Positions 14,600 to 22,602 of a stretch of 54,326 nt of DNA are shown here, piece by piece. The translations under genes and the position numbers were made by a program. Below the pieces are notes generated by a model that made no database searches, had not been told where the DNA came from, and worked only from the letters and a program-made list of their open reading frames with translations. Numbering within the stretch: the stretch's first letter is position 1; each line of letters begins with the position of its first letter. This stretch comes from a virus. Where the stretch lies: positions 1-54,326 of IMG/VR virus record IMGVR_UViG_3300042876_000481, one strand, 5' to 3'.

Positions 14600-16050
14600 C
14601 AGACCCCCGCGAGCTCGTCAAATGGGCGGCCGTCACTTTCGCGCAACGCCTGGTCGCCAGTCCACCCTTGCCAGCGCCGAATAATCACGTCCGCGTAGAT
14701 CGGGTCCAGTTCGAGCACCCGGGCGCGCCGGCCGATGGCCTGGCAGGCGATCAGCGTGGTGCCGCTGCCCCCGAAGGGCTCGAATACCACATCACCGCGC
14801 CGGCTGCTGTTCTTCAGGTGCAGCTTCACGAGGCTCACCGGCTTCATGGTCGGGTGAAGTTCGGACCGCTTGGGCTTGGCCAGGCGGATCACCGTGCTGC
14901 CTTGCGCGTTGCGGTACTGGTTCACCAGGGCGATCAATTCCGGCTTGCCGAGTTGCTTGAGGTCCGGCTGTTCGTCGTCCTCGACGGTCGACTTGTCGCG
15001 CTCGCCGTACCAGCGGTGCGCCTCGCCGGGTTTCCACCCGTAGAGGATGGGCTCGTGCTGCCACTGGTAGTCCTGGCGCCCAAGCGTGAAGCCGTCCTTG
15101 ACCCACACAAGCGTCTGCTTCTGATCCCAGCCGGCGGCCTTCATGGCGGCCCGGAAGTTCAGGCCTTCGCTGTCGGCGTGCGCGATGTAGATCGGGCAGC
15201 CGGCCTTGGTGACTTCAAACGCGCAGCCGAAGGCGTCCGTGAGGAACTGCAAGAACTTCTCGCCGCTCATCGAGTCGTTTTGGATGGTGCGGCCGCTCGA
15301 ATCCTCGTATGCGACGTTGTACGGCGGGTCGGTCCAGACCATATCGGCGCGCTCGCCGGCCATCACCTTCTCGACGTCGGCCTGCCTGGTGCTGTCGCCA
15401 ACCAGCAGGCGGTGCTCGCCCAGGATCCACACCTCGCCAGCGCGCGAGACCGCGTCGAGTTGCGCCGGCGGGATGTCGTCATCGCCGGTGTTGCCTGTCT
15501 CCTCGACTTCCTGCGCGCCGTCGCTGCGGAGGTCGTCCAGCAGGGCGTCGAGTGCCGTGTCGCCCGTCTTGATGCCCTTGAGGAGGTCGTCCAGCATCGT
15601 TTGATCGGTGTCGGCTAGGCCGCCGATCGGGTCGATCGCCGCGAGCACGAGCTTCTCCTCGGCTTCGCTCAGGTCGACGTAAAGGACCGGCACGGCCGGC
15701 TCCTCGCGCCGCATGGCGAGCTCGACCCGCAGGTGCCCGTCGACCAGGTGCCCGGTGCGGCGGTTGATGATCACCCGCTGCACCCATCCGACCGTCTTGA
15801 GCAGGCCTTCGAGCGCGTCGGCCTGGTGCTTGGGGTGGCGCCGCCAGTTCAGCGGGTTCGCCAGGATCTGATCGGGCGCTTCGGTGCCCTCGCCGATGAT
15901 CCGGTCGCGGAACAGGCCTGCAGGCGTCTCGGGTTGCGCGGGCGCCGGAGGCGGTGTGCTCGCCTTCGCCGGCTTGGCCTTAGTTCCCTTTGCCTTGGTG
16001 GCTACCGCTTTGGCCTTTGGCCCGGCCTTGGGCTTGGTCTTTGTGGGCAT
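14599..16050 (-). CDS. ParB-domain/DNA methyltransferase fusion (483 aa)
   Basis: Residues 1-45 are a Lys/Ala/Pro-rich tail. Residues about 62-135 match a ParB/Srx N-terminal domain, including GHLVDGHLRVELA (100-112). The rest is an amino-methyltransferase with DPPY at 241-244 and the AdoMet site FEPFGGSGTT at 423-432. The catalytic motif precedes the AdoMet motif, the beta-class order, which usually methylates N6-adenine or N4-cytosine. The phage probably modifies its own DNA against restriction. ParB-MTase fusions are common in phages and mobile elements. Start choice is reasonable but lacks a strong Shine-Dalgarno. Confidence 0.9.
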   Translation of the reverse strand: MPTKTKPKAGPKAKAVATKAKGTKAKPAKASTPPPAPAQPETPAGLFRDRIIGEGTEAPDQILANPLNWRRHPKHQADALEGLLKTVGWVQRVIINRRTGHLVDGHLRVELAMRREEPAVPVLYVDLSEAEEKLVLAAIDPIGGLADTDQTMLDDLLKGIKTGDTALDALLDDLRSDGAQEVEETGNTGDDDIPPAQLDAVSRAGEVWILGEHRLLVGDSTRQADVEKVMAGERADMVWTDPPYNVAYEDSSGRTIQNDSMSGEKFLQFLTDAFGCAFEVTKAGCPIYIAHADSEGLNFRAAMKAAGWDQKQTLVWVKDGFTLGRQDYQWQHEPILYGWKPGEAHRWYGERDKSTVEDDEQPDLKQLGKPELIALVNQYRNAQGSTVIRLAKPKRSELHPTMKPVSLVKLHLKNSSRRGDVVFEPFGGSGTTLIACQAIGRRARVLELDPIYADVIIRRWQGWTGDQALRESDGRPFDELAGV

Positions 16051-16087
16051 GGCGCCGCGGAGTGTAGCGGCACGGAACCAGGGCGCG

Positions 16088-16429
16088 TCAACGTCTCGGG
16101 TGAATCGCGCGCATCTCGCTTTCCATCGTGCGCAGCCGGACTTCGAGTTGATTGATCATGGCCGCCTGCGCGTCGTTCGTGCGGTCGGCCTGCTGCAGGC
16201 GCAGTTCGATGGTGGCTGCGCTGATCTCGCCCTTGGCGAGGCGCTCGTCGATCTTGCCCAGCTTCTCGACGACGACGTTCAACCCCCAAACGGCGGCCGG
16301 CAGGAGGATGAGCGTGACCACTTGTTGGAGAAGCTTCAAGGCGGCGCTATCGACCCAGTCGGCGATCGAGTTCCGGTTCTGTTTCTCGGGTATCAATCCG
16401 TGCACGTGCGGCTCCGTGGGTTGGGTCAT
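16088..16429 (-). CDS. Membrane-anchored coiled-coil protein of the lysis region (113 aa)
   Basis: ATG at 16429 follows GGGAGGGCG. One hydrophobic segment (about 36-54, VVTLILLPAAVWGLNVV) is followed by a charged coiled coil to the C-terminus (KLGKIDERLAKGEI..., TIELRLQQADRTNDAQ). It sits beside a holin and an endolysin. Such a layout fits an i-spanin-like or holin-associated protein, but no lipoprotein o-spanin was found nested or nearby, so the role stays open. Confidence 0.7.
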   Translation of the reverse strand: MTQPTEPHVHGLIPEKQNRNSIADWVDSAALKLLQQVVTLILLPAAVWGLNVVVEKLGKIDERLAKGEISAATIELRLQQADRTNDAQAAMINQLEVRLRTMESEMRAIHPRR

Positions 16430-16578
16430 TTCGCCCTCCCTTGTTCTACCGTCGGAACCGCGGCGCGATCCATCGACCAAACCGGCACGCGAGGCCGTTC
16501 TAACGTGTCACGCGAGTACGCGAGGCTTACGAAAAGGGCGGGATTCACGTGCTGTTTCCGAGGTTGAAGCGGGGCGTT

Positions 16579-17202
16579 TCAGCGTTGCGGTCCGCGCTTG
16601 ACCGCTGTCTCGACTGCTTCGGCCATGCGCTGCGCGTTCGCGCGGGCCGAGGGGCTGCTGCCAAAGAGGAAGCCGTTTGCTTGGGCGCTGTTCTGCATGA
16701 TCCATTGCACTGCAGCGCCGATGATGCCGCCGACCATGGCCGCCAGGCCGGGGTCGATCTTCACCTCGCCGCCAACGCCGGAAAGCACCGAGAAGGCGCC
16801 GTAAAGAACCGCCGCGATGAGGACGTAGGAGAAGATGTTGATCGCCAGCGCCGCGCGGATCACGCTGGTGCTGTCTTTGTGCGAATCCCGGGCGTTTTGC
16901 GTGTCGGCGAGGTAGGCCTTCGTTTCGTCGACCTCGAGGCGGCGCGTTTCGACGCCCAGCTTGGCGATCTCGATCTTGAGCGCGTTGTTCGCTTCGAGGA
17001 TGCGGGCCTGAATCTCGGGTGTCATGCCGCCGGCCATGATCTCGCCGATCTTGGCCTCGTCGGCGGCCTGGTCGCCGCTGCTGCCCCCGAGGAACACATC
17101 GGCCAGCACCTTGACGCCGAGCCCGGCCGCGGGTCCGCCAAGGACGCCGGCTAGGGCTGGGGCAACGCCGCGGACCGCGGCTTTCCAGTCGAAGTCGCTC
17201 AT
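16579..17202 (-). CDS. 3TM holin (GTA-type holin family)
   Basis: 207 residues with an N-terminal hydrophobic Gly/Ala-rich region (about 12-36), a long charged helical middle (about 45-110) and two transmembrane segments near 117-140 and 151-170. This matches the holin family named for gene-transfer-agent release (three TMs). It would permeabilise the inner membrane so that the adjacent M15 endopeptidase reaches the wall. Start overlaps the endolysin stop (ATGA). Confidence 0.8.
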   Translation of the reverse strand: MSDFDWKAAVRGVAPALAGVLGGPAAGLGVKVLADVFLGGSSGDQAADEAKIGEIMAGGMTPEIQARILEANNALKIEIAKLGVETRRLEVDETKAYLADTQNARDSHKDSTSVIRAALAINIFSYVLIAAVLYGAFSVLSGVGGEVKIDPGLAAMVGGIIGAAVQWIMQNSAQANGFLFGSSPSARANAQRMAEAVETAVKRGPQR

Positions 17203-17669
17203 GCTGTCCTCGGCGCAGGGTAGAGGTCGCGCGGCAATTCGTAGTGAGGCCCGTCAAGAAGCGGCCGGCGGCCCTGGGCTCGGCAGCGCGCGACGTAGGC
17301 GGCGATCTCCTCGGTCTGATCGCCGTCCTTCAGCTGCCCCCAATGCCCGCCCCAAATGATCGGGATGCCGATCTCGAGCGAGGTCGCGGCGACGCTGTCG
17401 GCGAAGTCCTGGTAAAGGCCGAAGTCCCAGCGGACCTCTTTGCCGAGCATGATGGCCACGTCGACGGCGTGCCCGGTGATGTGCCGGCTGTCCATCGTGC
17501 GGCTGGCGCCGCTGGCGACCAGTTCCTTCTGGCGCTCGACGGCGCGGACGCCCTCGGTCACGCGCACCACCAGCTGGTGCCGCGCTGCTGCTTCGGTGAT
17601 GAGGCGGACCAGGTCGCCGTGCACGCCGGCCAAGCGGCGCGCAACGGTCGGGCTGTTGTCCAGGGGCAT
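17199..17669 (-). CDS. Endolysin, M15 family L-alanyl-D-glutamate peptidase
   Basis: 156 residues with the LAS/M15 zinc site: SRHITGHAVDVAI (61-73) gives His67 and Asp70, WGGHW (107-111) follows, and DGPHYELP (139-146) supplies the third zinc ligand His142. The family cuts the L-Ala-D-Glu bond in peptidoglycan, as in the T5 endolysin. No signal peptide, so export depends on the adjacent holin. ATG at 17669 is the first start that keeps a normal N-terminus for the family. Confidence 0.9.
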   Translation of the reverse strand: MPLDNSPTVARRLAGVHGDLVRLITEAAARHQLVVRVTEGVRAVERQKELVASGASRTMDSRHITGHAVDVAIMLGKEVRWDFGLYQDFADSVAATSLEIGIPIIWGGHWGQLKDGDQTEEIAAYVARCRAQGRRPLLDGPHYELPRDLYPAPRTA

Positions 17670-17706
17670 CGCGCGCTTCCGGTAGTGGTCGGCGCGCGGA
17701 TTGTGC

Positions 17707-18090
17707 CTAGCCGGGGGCCGTTGGCACACCCGGAACCAGGGCCGTCGCGGGGCGCTCGCTGATGCTGGCCAGCACCTTGGCAACGCCGCGGCGCGTGAGG
17801 CCGTACCGCTGCGCCACCGTCTCGTGACTGGCGCCGTTGGCCACCTCGGCTGCGATCGCCTGGTTCCGGAAGTCCAGCAGGGCGTTGCGCTCGAGCGGAA
17901 GTTCTAACTCCTGACCGCCGAACGCGTCGACGAGCCTGGTCGCTGCCGTGTAGCCGAGCGTGAGGGCCAGCGGATCGGCGCGCGTCACCTTGGTCGGCAC
18001 CCGCAGCGTGCGGCCGCCCCACCGGCTGACGATCTCCAGCGTGTCGCCTACGCCGACCGCTTGGATGAGGTCACGGACGACCTTCTGCAT
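17707..18090 (-). CDS. Mor-like transcription activator
   Basis: 127 residues. The N-terminal part (DLIQAVGVGDTLEIVSRWGG) resembles the dimerisation region of Mu Mor, and the C-terminal HTH (about 86-108, SHETVAQRYGLTRRGVAKVL) is the Mor/C DNA-binding domain. In Mu these proteins bind middle or late promoters and recruit RNA polymerase. Here it lies just upstream of the lysis, packaging and head genes, so late-gene activation is likely. It overlaps the VRR-NUC gene by 20 nt. Confidence 0.8.
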   Translation of the reverse strand: MQKVVRDLIQAVGVGDTLEIVSRWGGRTLRVPTKVTRADPLALTLGYTAATRLVDAFGGQELELPLERNALLDFRNQAIAAEVANGASHETVAQRYGLTRRGVAKVLASISERPATALVPGVPTAPG

Positions 18091-18520
18091 GCTCGGTTCC
18101 CCTATGTGCCTGCGACCGGCCAAGGCCCAGGTATTCCATGATCGCCAGCCGCGCCTCGTCCCATCCCTTGCAGACGATCGCCCTGTACCCGGCGCGCACC
18201 ATGCGGTTGCGCCAGGCCCGCTGCGCTTCTGTCTCGCTAGGGCGCCCGGGTTTCTTCATTTCGATCCACAGTCCGTGGGCGCCCTGGCGCGCGATCGCGA
18301 GCACCAGGTCGCTCACGCCGGCCTTCACGCCTTCGCCCTTCATGCGGGCGGCTTCTCGTGCGTTGCGCTTGCCGCCGTTCGGGATGGCGGCCAGGTAATC
18401 GACCACCATCGCGTCCGGTTCAATGTCGGGCGCGGGCGGGATCCGGACGATGTTCGCCCAGTCGATCAGCGTGCGCTGGTGTTCGGACTCTAGGTGCCTG
18501 GGTCGGCTTCGGGTGGGCAT
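18071..18520 (-). CDS. VRR-NUC nuclease (PD-(D/E)XK)
   Basis: 149 residues. The VRR-NUC core is visible: GKRNAREAARMKGEGVKAG (50-68) followed by Asp71, then GLWIEMKK with Glu87-x-Lys89, then SETEAQRAWRNRM and GYRAIVCKGWDEA. The family includes Holliday-junction and flap nucleases and small stand-alone phage nucleases. It may resolve branched replication or packaging intermediates before terminase acts. Start overlaps the upstream gene by 31 nt. Confidence 0.85.
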   Translation of the reverse strand: MPTRSRPRHLESEHQRTLIDWANIVRIPPAPDIEPDAMVVDYLAAIPNGGKRNAREAARMKGEGVKAGVSDLVLAIARQGAHGLWIEMKKPGRPSETEAQRAWRNRMVRAGYRAIVCKGWDEARLAIMEYLGLGRSQAHRGTEHAEGRP

Positions 18521-18747
18521 CGGGCCGGAATGATAGCGGCCCGAGTTCCCCCCGCGCGAGCCTGTTCGGCGGCCTTGGTGCGGATCCAGATGCCCTTGAG
18601 GTACTCGCGCGCGACGCGGCGCTCCTCGGGGTCGGCGATCGCGTCGAGTGCGGCTTTCCAGGCTTCGGGCTCGGCGTGCGCCTGCTGAATCCGGAGCGCG
18701 TGACCGAGGCCACGGCTCCGGGCGTCGCTGTTACTCGTCGTCGTCAT
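18490..18747 (-). CDS. Hypothetical helical protein (85 aa)
   Basis: 85 residues, helical and charged with no motif (AEPEAWKAALDAIADPEERRVAREYLKGIW). It overlaps both neighbours (17 nt and 31 nt), larger than usual in this operon, so the start or even the gene may need correction. Coding strand and position in a continuous operon support it. Confidence 0.5.
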   Translation of the reverse strand: MTTTSNSDARSRGLGHALRIQQAHAEPEAWKAALDAIADPEERRVAREYLKGIWIRTKAAEQARAGGTRAAIIPARCPPEADPGT

Positions 18748-18976
18748 TCCGGACGGTGACGATCACCTTGAAGTCCGCGCCGACCGCTTCGTTGAAATGC
18801 CGGGCGGCCCGGTAGATGCGCTCTGCCCACTCGTCGTCCGGCTTTTCGCCGTACTGGCAATCCTTCATGACGGTCACGAGGTCGCCCTCGATCGGGATGT
18901 CGCGGCGCTGGCCATCGACGTCCTTCGTGTGGGCGGTGATGCCGTACTCGGTCTTGATTTGGATGGTGACTTGCAT
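18731..18976 (-). CDS. Hypothetical phage protein (81 aa)
   Basis: ATG at 18976 is chosen because GAAGGA stands 7-12 bases upstream; a longer form from 19057 has no better signal. The 81-residue product starts with beta strands (MQVTIQIKTEYGITA) and has a helical middle and an acidic end. Function unknown. Confidence 0.6.
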   Translation of the reverse strand: MQVTIQIKTEYGITAHTKDVDGQRRDIPIEGDLVTVMKDCQYGEKPDDEWAERIYRAARHFNEAVGADFKVIVTVRNDDDE

Positions 18977-19053
18977 GGGGTGTCCTTCGCTAAGGGCCAC
19001 GGCGCGGAATGCGACCGGGCTGTTCGGGACGATGCCGTGACGTTGGCTGCGCG

Positions 19054-19560
19054 TCAATCAACGTTGCTTGTCCACGGCTGCGGGTCCAGGTGCGCGGGCA
19101 GGTAAAGCGGGTGCCCTGGGTGGCCGTCCTTCGTGAGCCGCAGGTAGTGCAGCTTGCTCGGCGGCAGGATCTCGCGCACGCGCTGATCGCGGTCCAGGTG
19201 CGTGCCGTGCGCGCCCCAAGCGCAGATCACGAGCGCCGCCGATCGCGCGACCCACTGCAGGGTGCGATCGTTGTCGGGTCCGATCGGGTCGGCTGCTGCC
19301 TTCATCACTCGCGGGTCGGTCGCCCTGTAAGCAAAGATGTTGCACATCACCATCGAGGCGAAGCCCCAGGCGCGCGTGAACTCCCGGCAGCGGCGGATGG
19401 TCGGGTCGTCCTGGGTGGCGTCGGCCGTGCTCGGGTTGAGGCCGATCCACATCACGAACCGGAACCGCTGCGCGTTGATGTCGTTCCATTCGCGGTACAG
19501 CTTGTAGCGGTACCGCTGGCATGGCGAGATCTCCGCGCTCGCGCGCGTGTAGTCGCTCAT
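19054..19560 (-). CDS. DUF1643 family protein
   Basis: 168 residues with the DUF1643 hallmarks FVMWIGLNPSTADA (35-48), DDPTIRRCREFTRAWG, and a later segment with CNIFAYRATDP and VICAWGAHG. The family is widespread in phages and bacteria and its biochemical activity is not established to my knowledge. Start overlaps the upstream membrane-protein gene by 4 nt. Confidence 0.85.
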   Translation of the reverse strand: MSDYTRASAEISPCQRYRYKLYREWNDINAQRFRFVMWIGLNPSTADATQDDPTIRRCREFTRAWGFASMVMCNIFAYRATDPRVMKAAADPIGPDNDRTLQWVARSAALVICAWGAHGTHLDRDQRVREILPPSKLHYLRLTKDGHPGHPLYLPAHLDPQPWTSNVD

Positions 19561-19820
19561 TGCTGTTCCCTTCGAACGTGCAGGTGGCGCCAGATCCACA
19601 TGGCCGCGACCACCCCGAACGGGCCACCGAGCAGGAAGGCGACGGCGTCGACGCCCGCCTCGAGGTTCGGCGCCAGCTTGTAAAGCACCAGCTGGCAAAC
19701 GCCGATCAGGAGGCTGTTGCAGAACGCCTGGCCGTAGCGCCCGTTGTTGATGAACAGGCTTTGCGCGGCCAGCAGGAAGACCACGCCGAAGCCCGCGACG
19801 AACAGGAGAAAGGCGGTCAC
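19557..19820 (-). CDS. Small multi-pass membrane protein (87 aa)
   Basis: Three hydrophobic segments are visible: about 3-19 (FLLFVAGFGVVFLLAA), 32-47 and 58-75 (AVAFLLGGPFGVVAAMW), with a basic C-terminus (WRHLHVRREQ) likely cytoplasmic. It is coupled on both sides by 4-nt overlaps. It may affect the host membrane; no family assigned. Confidence 0.65.
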   Translation of the reverse strand: MTAFLLFVAGFGVVFLLAAQSLFINNGRYGQAFCNSLLIGVCQLVLYKLAPNLEAGVDAVAFLLGGPFGVVAAMWIWRHLHVRREQQ

Positions 19821-20188
19821 GCGGTCGTCTCGCCCGCGACCGTTTCGTCTGCCGTGTAGACGGCGGGCGGCCGCGGCTTCGTTGCGTCCACCCGGATCTC
19901 CACCATGCCGCCGCGGTGCGTCAGATCCTCGACGTCGTCATGCAGCTGGATCTCGGCGTCGGCGCCCGGGCGGTAGGCCACCACCAGCGCGCGGCCGTCC
20001 TTGGTGGCGATCATGGTCGTCTCCTGTTCGGCGACGATCTCCCGCAGGCACTGCGCGGCCTCGGTTGCGGCGCGCTCAGCTTCTTTCTGCCGCACCTCTG
20101 CCATGCGCAGGTCGCGCGTCGCTTGCTCGTGACGCTCGCGCGCCTTCAGGTAGTCGTTCGCGGCCTCTCGGAATGTGACGGTTGCCAT
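19817..20188 (-). CDS. Hypothetical coiled-coil phage protein (123 aa)
   Basis: Residues about 8-55 form a charged coiled coil (KARERHEQATRDLRMAEVRQ) and the rest is beta-rich with a Pro/Thr tail. ATG at 20188 overlaps the previous stop (TGATG). Such helix-then-beta small proteins recur in phage early operons without known function. Confidence 0.6.
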   Translation of the reverse strand: MATVTFREAANDYLKARERHEQATRDLRMAEVRQKEAERAATEAAQCLREIVAEQETTMIATKDGRALVVAYRPGADAEIQLHDDVEDLTHRGGMVEIRVDATKPRPPAVYTADETVAGETTA

Positions 20189-20388
20189 CAGATAATCCCT
20201 TTCTGTTCCGCGATCCACGCGGTCATGGTGATGCTGCCGGTCTTTTTGTCCGGCGGGTTGCGGACGATTCGCGTGACTTGGCTGACCGGGATCCAGTAGC
20301 ACTGGCCGTCGTCCAGGTCGGCTACGTGCTCGGCTTTCTCGGTCGAGTCGCCGAGGAACTGGCAACGGATGGTGACCTCGGCGCTCAT
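20188..20388 (-). CDS. Hypothetical phage protein (66 aa)
   Basis: 66 residues, beta-rich, with short motifs (CYWIPVSQVTRIVR and SITMTAWIAEQKGI) suggesting a small compact barrel. Start overlaps the DUF5131 gene by 4 nt (ATGA). No domain recognised. Confidence 0.6.
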   Translation of the reverse strand: MSAEVTIRCQFLGDSTEKAEHVADLDDGQCYWIPVSQVTRIVRNPPDKKTGSITMTAWIAEQKGII

Positions 20389-21374
20389 GCGGGCACCTGG
20401 TCCCACGTGCGGCCGTCCAGCATGCGGCCGGCGGCGCGCTTGCCTGGCCGCCAGAGGAATGCCGAAACCTCGCCCAGCTTCGTGTCGGCCGGCAGCCGCT
20501 GCCCTCGTTCGTCGATCGCGCACATCTTGGTGGCGAGTTCGGACAGCGGCATCGGGTTGCTCTCGCTGATCGGAGCAAACTCGCCCCATTGCTTGAAGAA
20601 GAACGCCGCGCCTGCCTTGTCGCACTGATCGCGCAGGCTGCGCGCCCAATTCGGATTCATCGGCCTGGCCTTCGGTCCGCTCTCGCCGCCGACGATCACC
20701 CAGTGCACGCGCGGCGCGTCCAGGTGCGCGCGCCGCAGCACGTTGGCCGTGATGATCTCGTCGCCTTCGAATCGGCCGCCGCCGCCGCCGATCGGGATGC
20801 GCGTCAGGTCGACCGGCCCGAGCAGCGGCTCCATGCTGAGGAACCGCACGCGCGCCGGCACCGCGAGCAGCTTCGGGATGTCTCGTTCGGCTTCGGCCTG
20901 GTTCACGATCGTGGCACCGATCCAGACGTTGTCCCATGGCCATGATCCGATCGCGTCGCCGCCGGGCTCCATGTCGTCCAGGGCTTCGTCGATCATCTTG
21001 ATGGCGTTGCTGATGCGCTTTGTCAGCAGCAGCCAGTCGAGGTTCGGCGTGTTGCGGATCAGTTCGAACAATTCCGTGCGCCATGCGGGCGGTACTTCGT
21101 TATCGAACACGTCCGCAAGGCTCGCGCAGAACACGCGCGTGCGCCGGCCGCCGGAGGCCACCACGTTCGCGCTTTGCTTGTCCCACGCGAGCGGCTCGCG
21201 CCAGTAGGCCTCGCTGGTGCGCTTGCGCGGCGCGCCCGGCCCCCACTGCACCTGGTGCAGGCGCTTGTCCATCCGCGCCTCGGCGTAGCAGTTGTCGCAT
21301 CCGGGGCCGACCTTCGTGCACCCCATCCAGGGGTTGAACGTGTGATCGGTCCATTCGATGTTGCTGTTTTCCAT
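20385..21374 (-). CDS. Phage Gp37/Gp68 family protein (DUF5131)
   Basis: 329 residues. The N-terminal EWTDHTFNPWMGCTKVGPGC and CYAE signature gives Cys19, Cys26 and Cys29 (Cx6Cx2C), likely binding an iron-sulfur cluster in a radical-SAM-like fold. Later segments WLLLTKR, FLSMEPLLGP and WVIVGGESGP are typical of the family, common in phages and actinobacteria. The reaction is not established. It sits next to a Dam-type methylase, which raises nucleic acid modification or repair as an idea, not a conclusion. Confidence 0.85.
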   Translation of the reverse strand: MENSNIEWTDHTFNPWMGCTKVGPGCDNCYAEARMDKRLHQVQWGPGAPRKRTSEAYWREPLAWDKQSANVVASGGRRTRVFCASLADVFDNEVPPAWRTELFELIRNTPNLDWLLLTKRISNAIKMIDEALDDMEPGGDAIGSWPWDNVWIGATIVNQAEAERDIPKLLAVPARVRFLSMEPLLGPVDLTRIPIGGGGGRFEGDEIITANVLRRAHLDAPRVHWVIVGGESGPKARPMNPNWARSLRDQCDKAGAAFFFKQWGEFAPISESNPMPLSELATKMCAIDERGQRLPADTKLGEVSAFLWRPGKRAAGRMLDGRTWDQVPA

Positions 21375-22222
21375 CACGCTGCCTCGAAAAGGGAGCCCGT
21401 GTTGCCGTCTAGCGCGGCTCTGCAGGCGGGGTTGATCCACAGGACTTCGGTTCGTGTGCCGCCGCCGCGGCCGGCCGAGATCCGGGCTTGCATCGACGTG
21501 CTGTGCCAATCGGCCAGCCGGTCGGCGTAAAGGCGCGTCGGGTACCCGCTCACGACGACCATGCCCTTCAGCTTGCGCAGGGCGTCCAGCAGGTGCGCGT
21601 GCTCCTCGTCGGTCATCTCGTGCCGGTAGGTGCGGTTGCGCATGACGCGGGTCTCGTGCACGTAGGGCGGGTCGACGTAGTGCAGGGTGCGCGGCGTGTC
21701 GAAGGCCTGGAGGACGTCGATCGCCGGGCGGTGCTCGACCAGCACGCCTTGCATGCGCTGTCCTGCCACCCGGATCTGTTCCGGGTAGCGCTGCCAGTAC
21801 TGCGGTCCGCCGCCGTAGTCTCGGTCAACGTCGACTCGGAAGCCGGTGGTGCCCTTGCTCGCCCCGGCGCTGCCGAAGCCCATCATGGCCCGGATGGCGG
21901 TGCGCCTGGCGCGCTCGACCGGATCTTCGCTCGGCTGCCATGCCCACTCGAATTCCTCTCTGGCCCATGGCGTTAGCGCCAGCAGCGTCTCCAGCTGCTG
22001 CCGCTGGTCCGGCTCGCGCAGCACCCGGAAGAAGTTGACGATGTCGCCGTCGAGATCGTTGTAGACCTCGGCGGGCGCCCTGGGCTTCTGCAGGAGCACG
22101 CCGGCCGCGCCGCCGAATGCCTCGACGTAGAGCTCGTGCGGCGGGAAGTGCGAGAGCACCCAGCTGGCGATGCGGAACTTGCCGCCGTGATACCGGATGG
22201 CCGGCCTGGTGACGGTCGTCAC
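21374..22222 (-). CDS. DNA adenine methylase (Dam/D12 class)
   Basis: GTG start overlaps the upstream stop (GTGA). 282 residues with an N-terminal YHGGKFRIA, AdoMet motif VEAFGGAAGVL (33-43), YNDLDGDIVNFF and the catalytic DPPY at 184-187. This is the alpha-class D12 N6-adenine methylase order. It would protect phage DNA from restriction or mark it. With the ParB-fused enzyme this phage carries two DNA methyltransferases and no visible cognate restriction nuclease. Confidence 0.9.
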   Translation of the reverse strand: MTTVTRPAIRYHGGKFRIASWVLSHFPPHELYVEAFGGAAGVLLQKPRAPAEVYNDLDGDIVNFFRVLREPDQRQQLETLLALTPWAREEFEWAWQPSEDPVERARRTAIRAMMGFGSAGASKGTTGFRVDVDRDYGGGPQYWQRYPEQIRVAGQRMQGVLVEHRPAIDVLQAFDTPRTLHYVDPPYVHETRVMRNRTYRHEMTDEEHAHLLDALRKLKGMVVVSGYPTRLYADRLADWHSTSMQARISAGRGGGTRTEVLWINPACRAALDGNTGSLFEAA

Positions 22223-22590
22223 TTGGCTTTCCTCCGGTAGATGCGCACCGGGTGCGCGTGCGTTTGCGGGCTGGTCGCCTGCCAGTAGACCGCCTGGCCG
22301 TTCGCGTCCTTGATCGCTTCGATCAGGCCGCGGGCGATCGCCTTGCGGGGCAGCGAGCCCCACACCTTGTGCGAGGTCGGCGGGTCGATCACCTGCGGCA
22401 CTGCCCAGGCCCGGAAGGCCTCGATCGGGAAGGCCGCCGGCCCGAGCGCCTCGAGGTAGGCCTCGAGCGCGGTCATGCAGTCCGCCCACCACTTCTCGTC
22501 CTGGGCATCCGCTGCCTGCTGCTGCCCTTGTTCCTTGAGCGCCTGGCCGGTTCCGGCTGGCGCGGTCCAGTCGATTGCGATTTGTTGCAT
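22219..22590 (-). CDS. Hypothetical phage protein (123 aa)
   Basis: 123 residues. The central part (WWADCMTALEAYLEALGPA, WAVPQVIDPPTSHKVWGSL) and an Arg/Lys-rich end (VRIYRRKAK) suggest a small nucleic-acid-associated helical protein. Similar sequences appear in phage recombination or ninR-like regions as unnamed proteins. It ends in GTGA overlap with the methylase. Confidence 0.6.
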   Translation of the reverse strand: MQQIAIDWTAPAGTGQALKEQGQQQAADAQDEKWWADCMTALEAYLEALGPAAFPIEAFRAWAVPQVIDPPTSHKVWGSLPRKAIARGLIEAIKDANGQAVYWQATSPQTHAHPVRIYRRKAK

Positions 22591-22602
22591 GTTGTTCCGC
22601 CC

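Noticed and set aside
16061-16091. Minus-strand promoter for the ParB-methyltransferase gene (TTGACG and TACACT)
   Set aside because: The two boxes are 19 bp apart and the -10 is only 10 bases from the start codon. Too weak to list as a feature.
17707-18090. Evidence for a transposable Mu-like phage
   Set aside because: Although Mor-like and several Mu-like structural genes exist, no transposase, MuB or Mu-type ends were found, and the contig closes on itself.
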